From positions 1 through 64,000 of the forward strand of contig NZ_JACHCR010000028.1 in NCBI RefSeq assembly GCF_014205845.1: a DNA stretch of 64,000 nt, written 5' to 3'. The notes beneath the pieces were generated by a model. The model saw nothing but the letters and a program-made list of their open reading frames with translations. It was not told where the DNA came from and ran no database searches. The DNA comes from Mucilaginibacter cryoferens. Lineage in GTDB: Bacteria; Bacteroidota; Bacteroidia; Sphingobacteriales; Sphingobacteriaceae. Made by a program: the position numbers and the translations under genes. How positions within the stretch are numbered: position 1 is the first letter of the stretch; each line of letters starts with the position of its first letter. Shown piece by piece: positions 45,992 to 55,993 of the stretch.

Positions 45992-46843
45992 TTATAAAAT
46001 TATCTTCTCAATCGGCATTACTACAATGCCTTGCGCGCCGGCTTGTTTTAGCTGGCTTATCCTGTCCCAAAAATCGCGCTCCGGGATCACGGTGTGCACT
46101 GCAACCCAGTCAGCCTCGGCCAATGGCACTACCGATGGGCTTTTTACACCAGGCAATAAAGCTATTACTGCATCTAGGTTATCTTTACGAACGTTAAGAA
46201 CCACGTACTTAGTCTCTTTGGCACGTAATACCGACTGGATGCGCTGGATTAATTCCTGTACCAGATCATTGTTCTCGGTTGCTTTGCTGCTTATCAGGAT
46301 AGCTTCTGACGACATTACATCTGCAAAAGCTTTAAGTCCGTTGCTTTTTAATGTACCACCGGTTGATACCAGATCGCAAATGGCATCTGATAAACCAAGA
46401 CCCGGCGAAATTTCAACAGAGCCCGAAATAGTGCGAATATCTGATTGGATACCCTGGGCTTTCAAAAACTTGCCCAATATAACAGGGTAGGTGGTTGCAA
46501 TAGCTTTGCCATTTAAGTCGGCAAGGGTAGCAATATCGTTGTTGTTGGGCACTGCTATTTTAAGAGAGCATTTACCAAAGCCAAGGCGTTGGAGGTAGCT
46601 TACCTCAACTTCGGTTTCTTCAATTACATTTTCGCCAACAATACCTAAATCGGCAATGCCATCCTGAACGTATTCGGGAATATCATCATCGCGAAGAAAA
46701 AGAATTTCTAAAGGGAAATTTGATACCGGGGAAATAAGCGAGCTTTTATAATTTTCGAAGTTTAAGCCGCAATTTTTTAATAATTCAACAGATTTTTCGT
46801 TGAGACGACCAGATTTCTGGATCGCTATTTTAAGTGTTTTCAC
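45992..46843 (-). CDS. hisG: ATP phosphoribosyltransferase, long form
   Basis: HisG (283 residues) makes phosphoribosyl-ATP, the first step of histidine synthesis. The length and C-terminal ACT-like domain (about 205-283) mark the long, HisZ-independent form, which is normally feedback-inhibited by histidine. The frame begins with GTG at 46843 (KTLKIAIQKSGRLNEKSVEL); no ATG fits. A histidine-rich leader peptide ends 73 bp upstream. Confidence 0.95.
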   Translation of the reverse strand: MKTLKIAIQKSGRLNEKSVELLKNCGLNFENYKSSLISPVSNFPLEILFLRDDDIPEYVQDGIADLGIVGENVIEETEVEVSYLQRLGFGKCSLKIAVPNNNDIATLADLNGKAIATTYPVILGKFLKAQGIQSDIRTISGSVEISPGLGLSDAICDLVSTGGTLKSNGLKAFADVMSSEAILISSKATENNDLVQELIQRIQSVLRAKETKYVVLNVRKDNLDAVIALLPGVKSPSVVPLAEADWVAVHTVIPERDFWDRISQLKQAGAQGIVVMPIEKIIL

Positions 46844-46916
46844 AGAATGAATTTAATGGAACTATAATAAAAAAGAATATAAACGGAGGTTGTTATTTCG
46901 CGTAGAAACATACATA

Positions 46917-46976
46917 TTAACTGATCACCACATGGTGGTGATGCAGATGAAGATGATGTAGTGCGATACCGTTCAT
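46917..46976 (-). CDS. his operon leader peptide
   Basis: A 19-codon frame encodes MNGIALHHLHLHHHHVVIS, with seven His in a nine-residue block. It lies directly downstream of a strong promoter and upstream of hisG on the same strand. Position and composition are those of an attenuation leader: a ribosome starved of His-tRNA would stall here. The coding part also forms a hairpin (46924-46942). Confidence 0.85.
   Translation of the reverse strand: MNGIALHHLHLHHHHVVIS
46924..46942 (-). promoter_or_regulatory. Hairpin inside the his leader
   Basis: An 8-bp perfect stem (ATCACCAC with GTGGTGAT) and a 3-nt loop cover the last His codons and the Val-Val-Ile codons. Stalled ribosomes would open it. 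I see no GC-rich stem plus U-tract in 46844-46916, so the downstream half of a classical attenuator is not identified. Confidence 0.6.
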
Positions 46977-47005
46977 TTTTTTATAGTATACGGGTAAGTC
47001 TGGCG

Positions 47006-47035
47006 CAAATATAGACAGATGTTTTTTAAATCAAA
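47006..47035 (-). promoter_or_regulatory. Promoter of the his operon
   Basis: On the minus strand, TTTG (47032-47035), 18 nt, then TATATTTG (47006-47013). Both boxes fit the Bacteroidota consensus. Transcription would start near 47000, about 24 nt before the leader ATG. Confidence 0.7.
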
Positions 47036-47148
47036 ATTTAATGTGAAATTCAATAAGCGAAAATAGGTACGCCAAAGAATTTTTGGGAAGTTGCTGCCCG
47101 GATTACTGCTTCAATTAAAACTTTATTCTGTCAATTTAAAAAAAAACG

Positions 47149-48678
47149 TTATTTCTGATTCTGACCTTCATCATACTCATAAATGCCACCCTCGGCGCCA
47201 AAATCTTTAATTAACCTCAGATGTTTTTCTTTTTGGATATCTTTCAGGTTAATTAATTCGGGGTTTTCGAGGTTCTTGAACCAGATGAGGTAATAATGCT
47301 TGAATGTATAAAATTTAGCTATATCCTTTTTAAAATAACGATGGGGAACAAGATATGCAGACATGCCCGAGAAAAAGTAAACAGCCTCATGCGCATCAGT
47401 ATATATGGTGAGTTTGGGATCAAACTGACTTTTGTCCATGGTTTTAAGATAAGCCGCAAATGGCGAATCTATCCAGCTTTCATCCGTATAACCGGGGTTG
47501 CCAAATTCGTCTCGAACCTGGTCATTATATCGGTCTTTGTCAATAAAATATTCTTTGGCTACAAAGCCCAGCATTAAAACAATCATTACCGCGCCAACTA
47601 TTTTACGTGTATTGTCATTAACTATTTTTTTGAGCAGTAGCAATCCCCAGCTGGTATACCCCCAAAGCGCGGGTATGTATATAGGAGCAAGCAAACGGTG
47701 ATTAATACGTTCGTACCGCGAAAATGTAGACGATACAACTATAAATAAACCATAAACCAGCGCAAAGGTAATGGCCAGGTTTTCGAAACTATCCAAATGC
47801 CGACGGTAATAATTATAGCCCAGAGCAGCTATAAAACCCCCAAATATCAAGATGGCTAAAGGAATAGATAACCAATATTGATTGGGTGTTAAGCCCATCC
47901 AATCGCAAACCACATTACCAAAGTAATACAGGTTTTTGCCGAAGGAAGTAATAGAGGGCTCCCGCGGCCCGGTGGTGGTGCCAGACATAAAGGCATTAAA
48001 TACCAGGTTGCTTACCAGCAAAGAGATGCAAACAAAGCCATATATAATAATGTGAACTATCTTCTTTTTTAAAGGCAAAACCCTATCTAAAAGTAACAGC
48101 AAGCCTCCTGTGCCTACAAGGGTAACAGCAGCATAACGGGTTATACAGCTAATGGCGGCTATTAAAGCGGCTACTATTAACGCTTTTACGGTATGCTTTA
48201 GCAGGTATTGTCTGAAAGCTACCACAAAAAACAAGGTCTCTACTATAAACAAAGTTTCCGACCATAAATAGGAGTATACCTGTAACAACGCCGGACTTAA
48301 TACAATAGCCACCAGCATTAACCATTTGTAAACACGGCTTGTTGGTACAAAGCGCTGCATAATCCAGCCGGCTGTGTAAATGAGTGTGGCAAACATTAGT
48401 CCGTTTAGTATGGCTCCAAAAGCAACCGGGTCAATACGGGTGACAAACATAATAGAGCCCAAAAAAACGGGATAAAATACCGGGAAGTCAACAATTGGGA
48501 TATGGTTAAATGTTTGCAGTGTGCCGTTGGTGTTTAAACTCCGGGCAGCGCTGGTATACATAATAGAGTCTGGCGATACGCCGATGCCACTGTATTTGCA
48601 AAACAATTGTATAGCAACAAAGCCAAGCACTGCGGCAATAAAGGTGTCGTAGTTTTTTAAATATCGGCTAAGCTGCAT
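47149..48678 (-). CDS. Polytopic membrane protein, GT39/ArnT-like
   Basis: The 509-residue protein has about ten to twelve hydrophobic spans and a soluble C-terminal tail of about 120 residues. The first exported loop, with SPDSIMYTSAARSL and the PVFYPVFLGS segment, resembles the acidic loop of GT-C lipid-linked sugar transferases, but the key residues are not certain. It could be a glycosyltransferase of the dolichyl-phosphate-mannose type or a related uncharacterised family. Confidence 0.55.
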   Translation of the reverse strand: MQLSRYLKNYDTFIAAVLGFVAIQLFCKYSGIGVSPDSIMYTSAARSLNTNGTLQTFNHIPIVDFPVFYPVFLGSIMFVTRIDPVAFGAILNGLMFATLIYTAGWIMQRFVPTSRVYKWLMLVAIVLSPALLQVYSYLWSETLFIVETLFFVVAFRQYLLKHTVKALIVAALIAAISCITRYAAVTLVGTGGLLLLLDRVLPLKKKIVHIIIYGFVCISLLVSNLVFNAFMSGTTTGPREPSITSFGKNLYYFGNVVCDWMGLTPNQYWLSIPLAILIFGGFIAALGYNYYRRHLDSFENLAITFALVYGLFIVVSSTFSRYERINHRLLAPIYIPALWGYTSWGLLLLKKIVNDNTRKIVGAVMIVLMLGFVAKEYFIDKDRYNDQVRDEFGNPGYTDESWIDSPFAAYLKTMDKSQFDPKLTIYTDAHEAVYFFSGMSAYLVPHRYFKKDIAKFYTFKHYYLIWFKNLENPELINLKDIQKEKHLRLIKDFGAEGGIYEYDEGQNQK

Positions 48679-48747
48679 AAGGTGTTTTTACTGTTAAATA
48701 GTGATAGAAGTTGTAGGGCAGGTAAAATGTTTTAAAAATAGTAAAAA

Positions 48748-48831
48748 AGCCCCTCTAAACTTCCCCGATAGGGGATACTTTTGAATGAAAATTTTAAAGC
48801 CCTCCCTTCCGGGGAGGGTTTGGGTGGGGCT
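48748..48831. repeat. GC-rich stop-codon repeat, copy F
   Basis: From AGCCCC (48748) to GGGGCT (48826-48831), 84 bp. The end overlaps the stop codon of the GmhB-like gene (48830-48832) by two bases. Confidence 0.8.
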
Positions 48832-49321
48832 AAGCTATCAAATCCAGTACCGTGCTTATTGGCTGGTCGCTATCAATCAAAATGCCTTTAACACCTGCCT
48901 TTGTGCCTGCTTCCACATCACGCTCACGGTCGCCAATAAAATAAGATAGGGCAGGGTCAATGTTATATTTTTCAATACCTTGTAATAATAACCCTGGTTT
49001 GGGTTTACGGCAGTCGCAATCGCCGGTAAAGTTGGGGTGATGCGGGCAATAGAAAAAATCTGTGATCTCAACACCATGTTCTGCATATACCGCTTTTAAA
49101 TGACTGTGCATCTTTGCCAGTTCTTCTTCGGTATACCAGCCTTTGGCCAGCCCGCCCTGGTTGGTGGCTACTAATAGCATATAGCCTCTATCCTGCAAAG
49201 TTTTTAGCGCATCAAAATTATCCAGTACATGAAAATCCTCAAAACGACGAACATAATCGCCCATCTCCTGGTTCAACACTCCATCACGATCTAAAAAAAC
49301 AGCTTTAACTTTTGCAGACAT
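48830..49321 (-). CDS. HAD phosphatase, GmhB-like
   Basis: The 163-residue HAD-IIIA phosphatase has FLDRDGVLN with both catalytic Asp, VATNQGGLAKG, the zinc loop YCPHHPNFTGDCDCRKPKPG and YFIGDRERDVEAG. GmhB removes the C7 phosphate of heptose 1,7-bisphosphate in LPS heptose synthesis; other substrates are possible. Other heptose genes are not nearby. The stop codon lies in repeat copy F. Confidence 0.83.
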   Translation of the reverse strand: MSAKVKAVFLDRDGVLNQEMGDYVRRFEDFHVLDNFDALKTLQDRGYMLLVATNQGGLAKGWYTEEELAKMHSHLKAVYAEHGVEITDFFYCPHHPNFTGDCDCRKPKPGLLLQGIEKYNIDPALSYFIGDRERDVEAGTKAGVKGILIDSDQPISTVLDLIA

Positions 49322-49791
49322 TGGTTTTAATTTTTGGCGAAGATAATGAATTTTGATAAGTCATAAGTCTTTAGTCCGGAGTCGTAAGCCACTTGAGTAT
49401 TATGCTGATGTTGTTGTAATGCAACATCTCGCCCGCTCCCTAAAATATGTTAAAAAACTTTTGACTTTTGATTTTTTACTTTTGACTTTGAAATGTCTAC
49501 TCTCCACATAGAGTTTGCCAACAAAATTTTATTCTGTTATATATATATTTACCGATTGTATAATTGATTAGGGCTGAATTGGGGCAACTTTGTACTGATT
49601 CTAAATAAGAAAACAATATATTTCATTTAGTTAATCATAATAAATGCTTGTTTGTGTTGTTAAAATGTTAAATAAACATGATTTAAATAATCGAATTTTT
49701 AGAAATCTTTAAAAATTCCCATAAATTTTATAATTTATTCAGATATCAGTAACTTCGTCATTACACCCTTTTATAAACGGTTTAATTTAAA
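49322..49791. other. Gap upstream of gltB
   Basis: This 470-bp, AT-rich gap has no convincing ORF. GATGTTG (49407-49413) and CAACATC (49422-49428) form a small hairpin, and about 49450-49490 holds several ACTTTTGA words. A weak TAACTTCG box lies at 49750-49757, about 34 nt before gltB. No known riboswitch was recognised. Confidence 0.4.
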
Positions 49792-52700
49792 ATGAATCAA
49801 ACTGATAGCAACCAGGGCCTTTATAGGCCAGAATTTGAACACGATTCGTGCGGAACTGGATTTATAACCAACATCAATGGTCATAAAAGTACCCAGATTA
49901 TTGATGATGCGCTTACGATGCTCGAGAACATGGAACACCGCGGCGCTTGCGGATGTGACCCCGAAACCGGCGATGGTGCCGGCATATTGATACAGCTGCC
50001 CCATGAGTTTTTTATGGAAGAATGCTCAAACCTGGAGATCAGCCTGCCCGAACCGGGTGAGTATGGTGTTGGTATGATATTTTTCCCTAAAGATTCGGCA
50101 CAAAAGAAAGCTTGTCGTATAGTGATTACCAATGCAATAGAGAAGCTGGGCCTTGTAAAATTAGGTTACCGTAAAGTTCCTGTCGATTCGATGGCTGTTG
50201 GTGAAACGGCTCGCCAGGCTGAGCCGGATACCGAGCAAATTTTTATTGCCCGCCCGCATCACATTACCAACGCCGAAGATTTTGAGCGTAAGCTATTTAT
50301 ATTAAGAAGATATATTAATAAAACGATTACCGATACTATTCCAGGTGCAGGTGAGCATTTTTATTTTACCTCATTATCAAGCAAAACCATTGTTTACAAA
50401 GGCCAGGTAACTACTTACCAGTTACGTAAATATTATGCAGATCTTACCGATCCGCGTATCGCATCGGGCTTTGCGCTTATTCACTCACGTTTCTCAACCA
50501 ATACATTCCCATCGTGGAAACTGGCTCAGCCATTCCGCTTAATAGCGCACAATGGCGAGATCAATACTTTAACTGGTAACTTAAACTGGTTTTATGCCGG
50601 TTTAAAATCATACGCTTCATCGTACTTTACGTCTGAAGAAATGGAAATGATTATGCCGGTTATTGATAATAACCAGTCGGATTCTGCTTGCCTGGATAAT
50701 ATCATCGAAATATTATTACACTCGGGCCGTACATTACCACACGTAATGATGATGCTGATCCCGGAAGCCTGGGACGGTAACGAGCAGATGGACCCTGTTA
50801 AAAAAGCATTTTACGAATATCATGCTACTTTAATGGAGCCGTGGGATGGTCCTGCCGCTATCAGCTTTACCGATGGTAAACTGGTAGGTGCCGTGTTGGA
50901 TCGTAACGGCTTGCGTCCGTTGCGTTATGTTATAACCAATGATGGCCGTGTTATTGCCGCTTCGGAAGCAGGTACTTTAGCTATTGACGAAAGCACTGTT
51001 TTACGTAAAGGCAGGCTACAACCGGGTAAAATGCTTTTAATTGATACCGAGCATGCCCGCATTATTACCGATGATGAAATTAAAAAACAGGTAACTTCTC
51101 AGCAGCCTTATGGCCGTTGGTTAGAAAACTATAAAATTAACCTGAGCGAATTGTCTGAGCCCCGTTTGGCTTTCGCCAGCCTGGCCGAATCGGCAGTGTT
51201 CCGTTACCAGCAGGTATTTGGTTACAGCCGCGAGGATATTGATACCATTATTAAGCCAATGGCTTTGGACGGTAAAGAGCCGATAGGGTCAATGGGTACC
51301 GATGTGCCTCTGGCTATTTTATCTGATAAACCACAACATTTATCAAGCTACTTTAAGCAGTTTTTTGCCCAGGTTACCAATCCGCCTATCGATCCTATCC
51401 GCGAGCGTTTGGTGATGAGTTTGGCTACCTTTATTGGTAACAACGGTAACCTGTTGGATGAAGATAAAATGCATTGCCATTGCGTGGTATTAAAACACCC
51501 TATCCTTAAAAACCACCAGTTAGAAAAACTGCGTAGTATTGATACAGGGCTGTTTCACGCAAAAACACTGCAAACTTACTTTAAAGCTGATGGCCTGCCG
51601 GGTTCATTAGAAAAAGGTATAGCAAGGCTTTGCCGCTATGCCGAAGACGCGGTAGATGATGGTTTTGAGGTATTGATCCTATCAGACCGTGCTGTTGACT
51701 CTGAACATGCGCCTATCCCTACTTTGCTGGCCGTATCTGCAGTGCACCATCACCTGGTTAAAAAAGGTCGTCGTGGTTCGGTAGGTTTGGTTGTTGAAAC
51801 CGGCGATGCATGGGAAGTACACCACTTTGCCTGTTTATTGGCCTTTGGTGCAACAGCCATTAACCCATACCTGGCATTGTCAACTATCGAGATCCTTAAA
51901 AATAATGGTAGCCTCGAAACCAGCTATGATCTTAAGAAACTGCAGGCTAACTATGTGAAATCTGTTAACGATGGTTTGTTGAAGATATTCTCAAAAATGG
52001 GAATCTCTACACTGCAATCATACCATGGTTCACAGGTGTTTGAGATATTAGGTTTAAATAAATCTGTAGTTGATAATTATTTCTGCGGTGCAGTTACCCG
52101 TATAGGCGGTTTAGGGCTTGATGAGATAGCCCGCGAAGCGCTTTGCAAACACCGCATGGGCTTTAACGCCAAGGGAGCCGATAATTTATTACCTGAAGGT
52201 GGTATTTATCAGTGGAAACGCAGGGGAGAAGCTCACTTGTTTAACCCAACAACGGTTCACCTTTTACAACACGCTACCCGTAGCAACAGTTACGATATTT
52301 ACAAACAGTACGCTAAAGCCATTAACGACCAAACCGAAAAGCATTTCACCATCCGTGGTTTGCTTGATTTTGCTCATCACCGCGAATCGATCAGCATTGA
52401 TGAGGTTGAACCGGCAGAAAACATCATGAAGCGTTTTGCTACAGGTGCCATGTCATTCGGTTCTATCTCTCACGAGGCGCACAGTACCATGGCTATAGCC
52501 ATGAACCGTATAGGTGGTAAAAGCAATACCGGCGAAGGTGGTGAGGATGAGATGCGTTACGAGAAAATGGCCAGCGGCGATTCAATGCGGTCGGCTATTA
52601 AACAGATCGCTTCTGCGCGGTTTGGGGTAACGTCAAACTATTTGACCAATGCCGATGAGTTACAGATAAAAATGGCACAGGGTGCAAAACCAGGCGAAGG

Positions 52701-54309
52701 CGGTCAGCTGCCGGGCCACAAGGTTGACGACTGGATTGCTAAAACCCGCCACTCAACTCCGGGTGTGGGTTTAATCTCGCCGCCGCCGCACCACGATATT
52801 TATTCTATCGAAGATTTAGCCCAGCTCATCTTCGACCTTAAAAATGCTAACCGTGCCGCACGTATCAACGTAAAACTGGTTTCAAAAGCAGGTGTAGGTA
52901 CTATAGCGGCCGGTGTTGCCAAAGCACACGCCGATGTGATTCTGATTGCCGGATACGATGGTGGTACAGGTGCATCGCCAATAAGCTCTGTTAAGCATGC
53001 CGGTTTACCATGGGAGCTAGGTTTAACCGAGGCTCACCAAACACTGGTACGCAATAAATTACGCAGCCGCGTGGTATTGCAAACAGACGGCCAGCTAAAA
53101 ACCGGTCGCGATTTGGCTATTGCCTGTTTAATGGGTGCCGAAGAATGGGGTGTTGCAACCGCGGCCCTTGTTGCCGGTGGCTGTATTATGATGCGTAAAT
53201 GTCACTTAAACACCTGCCCTGTAGGTGTGGCTACGCAAGATCCAGAATTGAGGAAATTATTTAGCGGTAAACCAGAGCATGTTGTTAACCTGTTCCGTTT
53301 TATGGCCGAAGAGTTACGCGAGATTATGGCCGAACTGGGTTTCCGTACCATTCACGAAATGGTTGGCCGTGTTCAGTTTCTGAAAGTAAAAGATCATTTA
53401 GATAGCTGGAAAGCTAAAAAGATAGATTTAAGCGGGATGCTACACCCAGTAACCAATACCAAAGGTATGACGCTATACAACAGCGAAAGCCAGGATCATG
53501 GTATGAGTGAAATACTGGACTGGAAACTGGTTGAAAGCGCAAAAGCTGCTTTGGAAGATAAAACACCGGTATTTGCATCGTTTGATGTTATTAACGTTAA
53601 CCGTACTATAGGTACGTTGTTATCAAACGAAGTATCTAAGATATATGGTTCAGTTGGTTTGCCTGATAATACTATCAACTTCAAATTTAAAGGCTCGGCA
53701 GGGCAAAGCTTTGGCGCGTTTGCTGCAAAAGGCTTGTCGTTTGAGCTGGAAGGCGAAGCTAACGATTACGTAGGTAAAGGCTTATCAGGGGCGCAGCTGG
53801 CTATCTACCCGGCAGCTAATGCAACTTTTGCCCCTGCAGAAAATATCATCATTGGCAACGTTGCCTTATATGGCGCTACAGCAGGTGAGTTGTTTGTAGG
53901 AGGTATGGCCGGCGAGCGTTTCGCTGTACGTAACTCTGGTGCTACTACTGTTGTTGAGGGTATTGGCGACCACGGTTGCGAGTACATGACTGGCGGGCGT
54001 GCATTGATACTGGGTAAAACCGGGCGCAACTTTGCGGCAGGTATGAGCGGTGGTTTAGCATGGGTTTATAACCCTGATAATAGCTTTGCTGAAAATTGCA
54101 ATACCGAAATGGTTGATCTTGATCCGCTATCGGTACAGGATGAGGATCAGATCCTTAATCTGTTACGTAAGCACATCAGCCTAACCGGCAGCAAGCTTGC
54201 CCAGCAGATACTAAACAACTGGACCGAAGCATCAACCCAGTTTGTGAAAGTATATCCAAAAGAGTATAAAAAAGTTATCGAGAAGTTACAATATCAAACA
54301 ATAGGCTAA
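49792..54309 (+). CDS. gltB: Glutamate synthase (NADPH) large subunit
   Basis: GltB (1505 residues) makes glutamate from 2-oxoglutarate and glutamine-derived ammonia. Domains in order: type II glutaminase with nucleophile Cys20 in HDSCGTGF, so about 19 residues precede the mature N-terminus; a central linking domain; the FMN-binding synthase domain with the 3Fe-4S motif CHLNTCPVGVA; and a C-terminal glycine-rich beta-helix (GXGXG). gltD follows 6 bp after the stop in the same operon. Confidence 0.97.
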   Translation: MNQTDSNQGLYRPEFEHDSCGTGFITNINGHKSTQIIDDALTMLENMEHRGACGCDPETGDGAGILIQLPHEFFMEECSNLEISLPEPGEYGVGMIFFPKDSAQKKACRIVITNAIEKLGLVKLGYRKVPVDSMAVGETARQAEPDTEQIFIARPHHITNAEDFERKLFILRRYINKTITDTIPGAGEHFYFTSLSSKTIVYKGQVTTYQLRKYYADLTDPRIASGFALIHSRFSTNTFPSWKLAQPFRLIAHNGEINTLTGNLNWFYAGLKSYASSYFTSEEMEMIMPVIDNNQSDSACLDNIIEILLHSGRTLPHVMMMLIPEAWDGNEQMDPVKKAFYEYHATLMEPWDGPAAISFTDGKLVGAVLDRNGLRPLRYVITNDGRVIAASEAGTLAIDESTVLRKGRLQPGKMLLIDTEHARIITDDEIKKQVTSQQPYGRWLENYKINLSELSEPRLAFASLAESAVFRYQQVFGYSREDIDTIIKPMALDGKEPIGSMGTDVPLAILSDKPQHLSSYFKQFFAQVTNPPIDPIRERLVMSLATFIGNNGNLLDEDKMHCHCVVLKHPILKNHQLEKLRSIDTGLFHAKTLQTYFKADGLPGSLEKGIARLCRYAEDAVDDGFEVLILSDRAVDSEHAPIPTLLAVSAVHHHLVKKGRRGSVGLVVETGDAWEVHHFACLLAFGATAINPYLALSTIEILKNNGSLETSYDLKKLQANYVKSVNDGLLKIFSKMGISTLQSYHGSQVFEILGLNKSVVDNYFCGAVTRIGGLGLDEIAREALCKHRMGFNAKGADNLLPEGGIYQWKRRGEAHLFNPTTVHLLQHATRSNSYDIYKQYAKAINDQTEKHFTIRGLLDFAHHRESISIDEVEPAENIMKRFATGAMSFGSISHEAHSTMAIAMNRIGGKSNTGEGGEDEMRYEKMASGDSMRSAIKQIASARFGVTSNYLTNADELQIKMAQGAKPGEGGQLPGHKVDDWIAKTRHSTPGVGLISPPPHHDIYSIEDLAQLIFDLKNANRAARINVKLVSKAGVGTIAAGVAKAHADVILIAGYDGGTGASPISSVKHAGLPWELGLTEAHQTLVRNKLRSRVVLQTDGQLKTGRDLAIACLMGAEEWGVATAALVAGGCIMMRKCHLNTCPVGVATQDPELRKLFSGKPEHVVNLFRFMAEELREIMAELGFRTIHEMVGRVQFLKVKDHLDSWKAKKIDLSGMLHPVTNTKGMTLYNSESQDHGMSEILDWKLVESAKAALEDKTPVFASFDVINVNRTIGTLLSNEVSKIYGSVGLPDNTINFKFKGSAGQSFGAFAAKGLSFELEGEANDYVGKGLSGAQLAIYPAANATFAPAENIIIGNVALYGATAGELFVGGMAGERFAVRNSGATTVVEGIGDHGCEYMTGGRALILGKTGRNFAAGMSGGLAWVYNPDNSFAENCNTEMVDLDPLSVQDEDQILNLLRKHISLTGSKLAQQILNNWTEASTQFVKVYPKEYKKVIEKLQYQTIG

Positions 54310-54315
54310 ATTTCA

Positions 54316-55794
54316 ATGGGAAAACCAACAGGATTTCAGGAGTTTAACAGGGAATTACCAACCAAAGTTCCCGCTACTGAACGCGTAAAAAACTATAAAG
54401 AGTTTGTTAATTTATATAGCGACGAGAAGCTGAACCAGCAATCGGCCCGTTGTATGAATTGCGGTATTCCGTTTTGCCATTCGGGATGCCCACTGGGTAA
54501 CATTATTCCAGAGTTTAACGATGCGGTGTATCGTCAAAACTGGGAAGAAGCTTACCATATATTATCATCAACTAATAATTTTCCTGAGTTTACAGGTCGT
54601 ATATGCCCTGCACCGTGCGAATCTGCCTGTGTGTTAGGTATCAATAAACCGGCCGTAGCTATTGAGGAAATAGAGAAACATATTATTGAGATCGCTTACC
54701 AGAAAAACCTGGTAAAACCAACCGCTCCGTTAGTTAAATCGGGCAAAAAAGTAGCTGTAATAGGCTCTGGGCCGGCTGGTTTGGCTGCTGCCGCGCAGTT
54801 GGTGAAAGCAGGTCACGCTGTTACGGTATACGAGCGCGACGACAAACCGGGAGGTTTGCTGCGCTATGGTATCCCCGATTTTAAATTAGAGAAAACTGTA
54901 GTAGAGCGCCGTATAGAGGTGATGGAGAAAGATGGCGTTGTATTTAAACTGAACAGCGAAGTAGGTGTTAATGTTGCTGCCGACGAACTTTTACGCGGTA
55001 ACGATGCGGTAATACTGGCAGGTGGCTCAACTGTGCCACGTAACCTGACCATCCCCGGCAGGGAATTAAAAGGTATTCATTTTGCGATGGACTTTTTAAA
55101 GCAGCAAAATAAACGTGTAAGCAGCATCAATGTTGATGCCGAGGATATTTTGGCAACAGGTAAAGATGTGGTGGTAATTGGTGGCGGTGATACCGGCAGC
55201 GATTGCGTAGGTACATCAAACCGCCAGGGTGCAAAATCGGTTAAGCAATTTGAAGTAATGTATCAGCCGCCTGCACAGCGTACGCAACACATGCCATGGC
55301 CAACTTTTCCGATGGTGCTGAAAACTACCAGCTCGCACGAGGAAGGTGCCGACCGTTTCTGGGGAGTTAACACACTGGAGTTTTTAGGCGATGCCGAAGG
55401 TAACCTGAGAGCGTTAAAAGTTGTTGACGTAGAGTGGGAGCAGGATTTTATGGGTCGCCCGGTAAAATTCAACGTTGTTGAAGGTTCTGAGCGCGAAATA
55501 CCTTGCCAGCGTGTATTTCTGGCTATGGGTTTCCTTTATCCTCAACCTGCTGGTTTGTTAGCTCACTTAGGTGTTGAGTTGGATGAGCGTAAAAACGTTA
55601 AGGCCAAAGAAGGTGTTTACCGTACCAACGTAAGCAAAGTATTTGCTGCAGGTGATATGCGCCGCGGACAATCACTGGTTGTTTGGGCTATATCAGAAGG
55701 CCGCGAAACTGCCCGTAAAGTAGATGAGTTTTTAATGGGCCATTCTCTGCTGGAAAGCAAGGATGCCGTAAATCAGTTCGATCAGGTGTTTTAG
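54316..55794 (+). CDS. gltD: Glutamate synthase small subunit
   Basis: GltD (492 residues) takes electrons from NADPH and passes them to GltB. The N-terminal Cys-rich region binds 4Fe-4S clusters ([18 protein letters not shown] and [15 protein letters not shown]), followed by FAD and NADPH Rossmann folds with [20 protein letters not shown] and [13 protein letters not shown] strong terminator follows. Confidence 0.97.
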   Translation: MGKPTGFQEFNRELPTKVPATERVKNYKEFVNLYSDEKLNQQSARCMNCGIPFCHSGCPLGNIIPEFNDAVYRQNWEEAYHILSSTNNFPEFTGRICPAPCESACVLGINKPAVAIEEIEKHIIEIAYQKNLVKPTAPLVKSGKKVAVIGSGPAGLAAAAQLVKAGHAVTVYERDDKPGGLLRYGIPDFKLEKTVVERRIEVMEKDGVVFKLNSEVGVNVAADELLRGNDAVILAGGSTVPRNLTIPGRELKGIHFAMDFLKQQNKRVSSINVDAEDILATGKDVVVIGGGDTGSDCVGTSNRQGAKSVKQFEVMYQPPAQRTQHMPWPTFPMVLKTTSSHEEGADRFWGVNTLEFLGDAEGNLRALKVVDVEWEQDFMGRPVKFNVVEGSEREIPCQRVFLAMGFLYPQPAGLLAHLGVELDERKNVKAKEGVYRTNVSKVFAAGDMRRGQSLVVWAISEGRETARKVDEFLMGHSLLESKDAVNQFDQVF

Positions 55795-55817
55795 TAAAGC
55801 CAGATCTGCTAAAATAT

Positions 55818-55866
55818 AACCACTTTGTAATACTCAACCGGGTATGGCAAAGTGGTTTTTTGTTTT
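55818..55866 (+). terminator. Terminator of gltBD
   Basis: A 10-bp stem (AACCACTTTG with CAAAGTGGTT) and a 20-nt loop, followed by a T-rich tract. It begins 24 nt after the gltD stop. Confidence 0.8.
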
Positions 55867-55993
55867 GAGGCCGTCGGCACGCTTTTTACACCAAATAATT
55901 GTTTAATTATTGTGTTTTAATATAATTATGCTACTTTGGTAAACCAGTTGTACCTTTTTTTGTTAAACCATAACAAGTATAATTAATTACTAA

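Noticed and set aside
46844..46916. Intrinsic terminator of the his attenuator
   Set aside because: No GC-rich stem followed by a U-tract could be found in this stretch.
49322..49791. Glutamine or other riboswitch upstream of gltB
   Set aside because: No conserved aptamer core was recognisable; only a small hairpin and AT-rich words.
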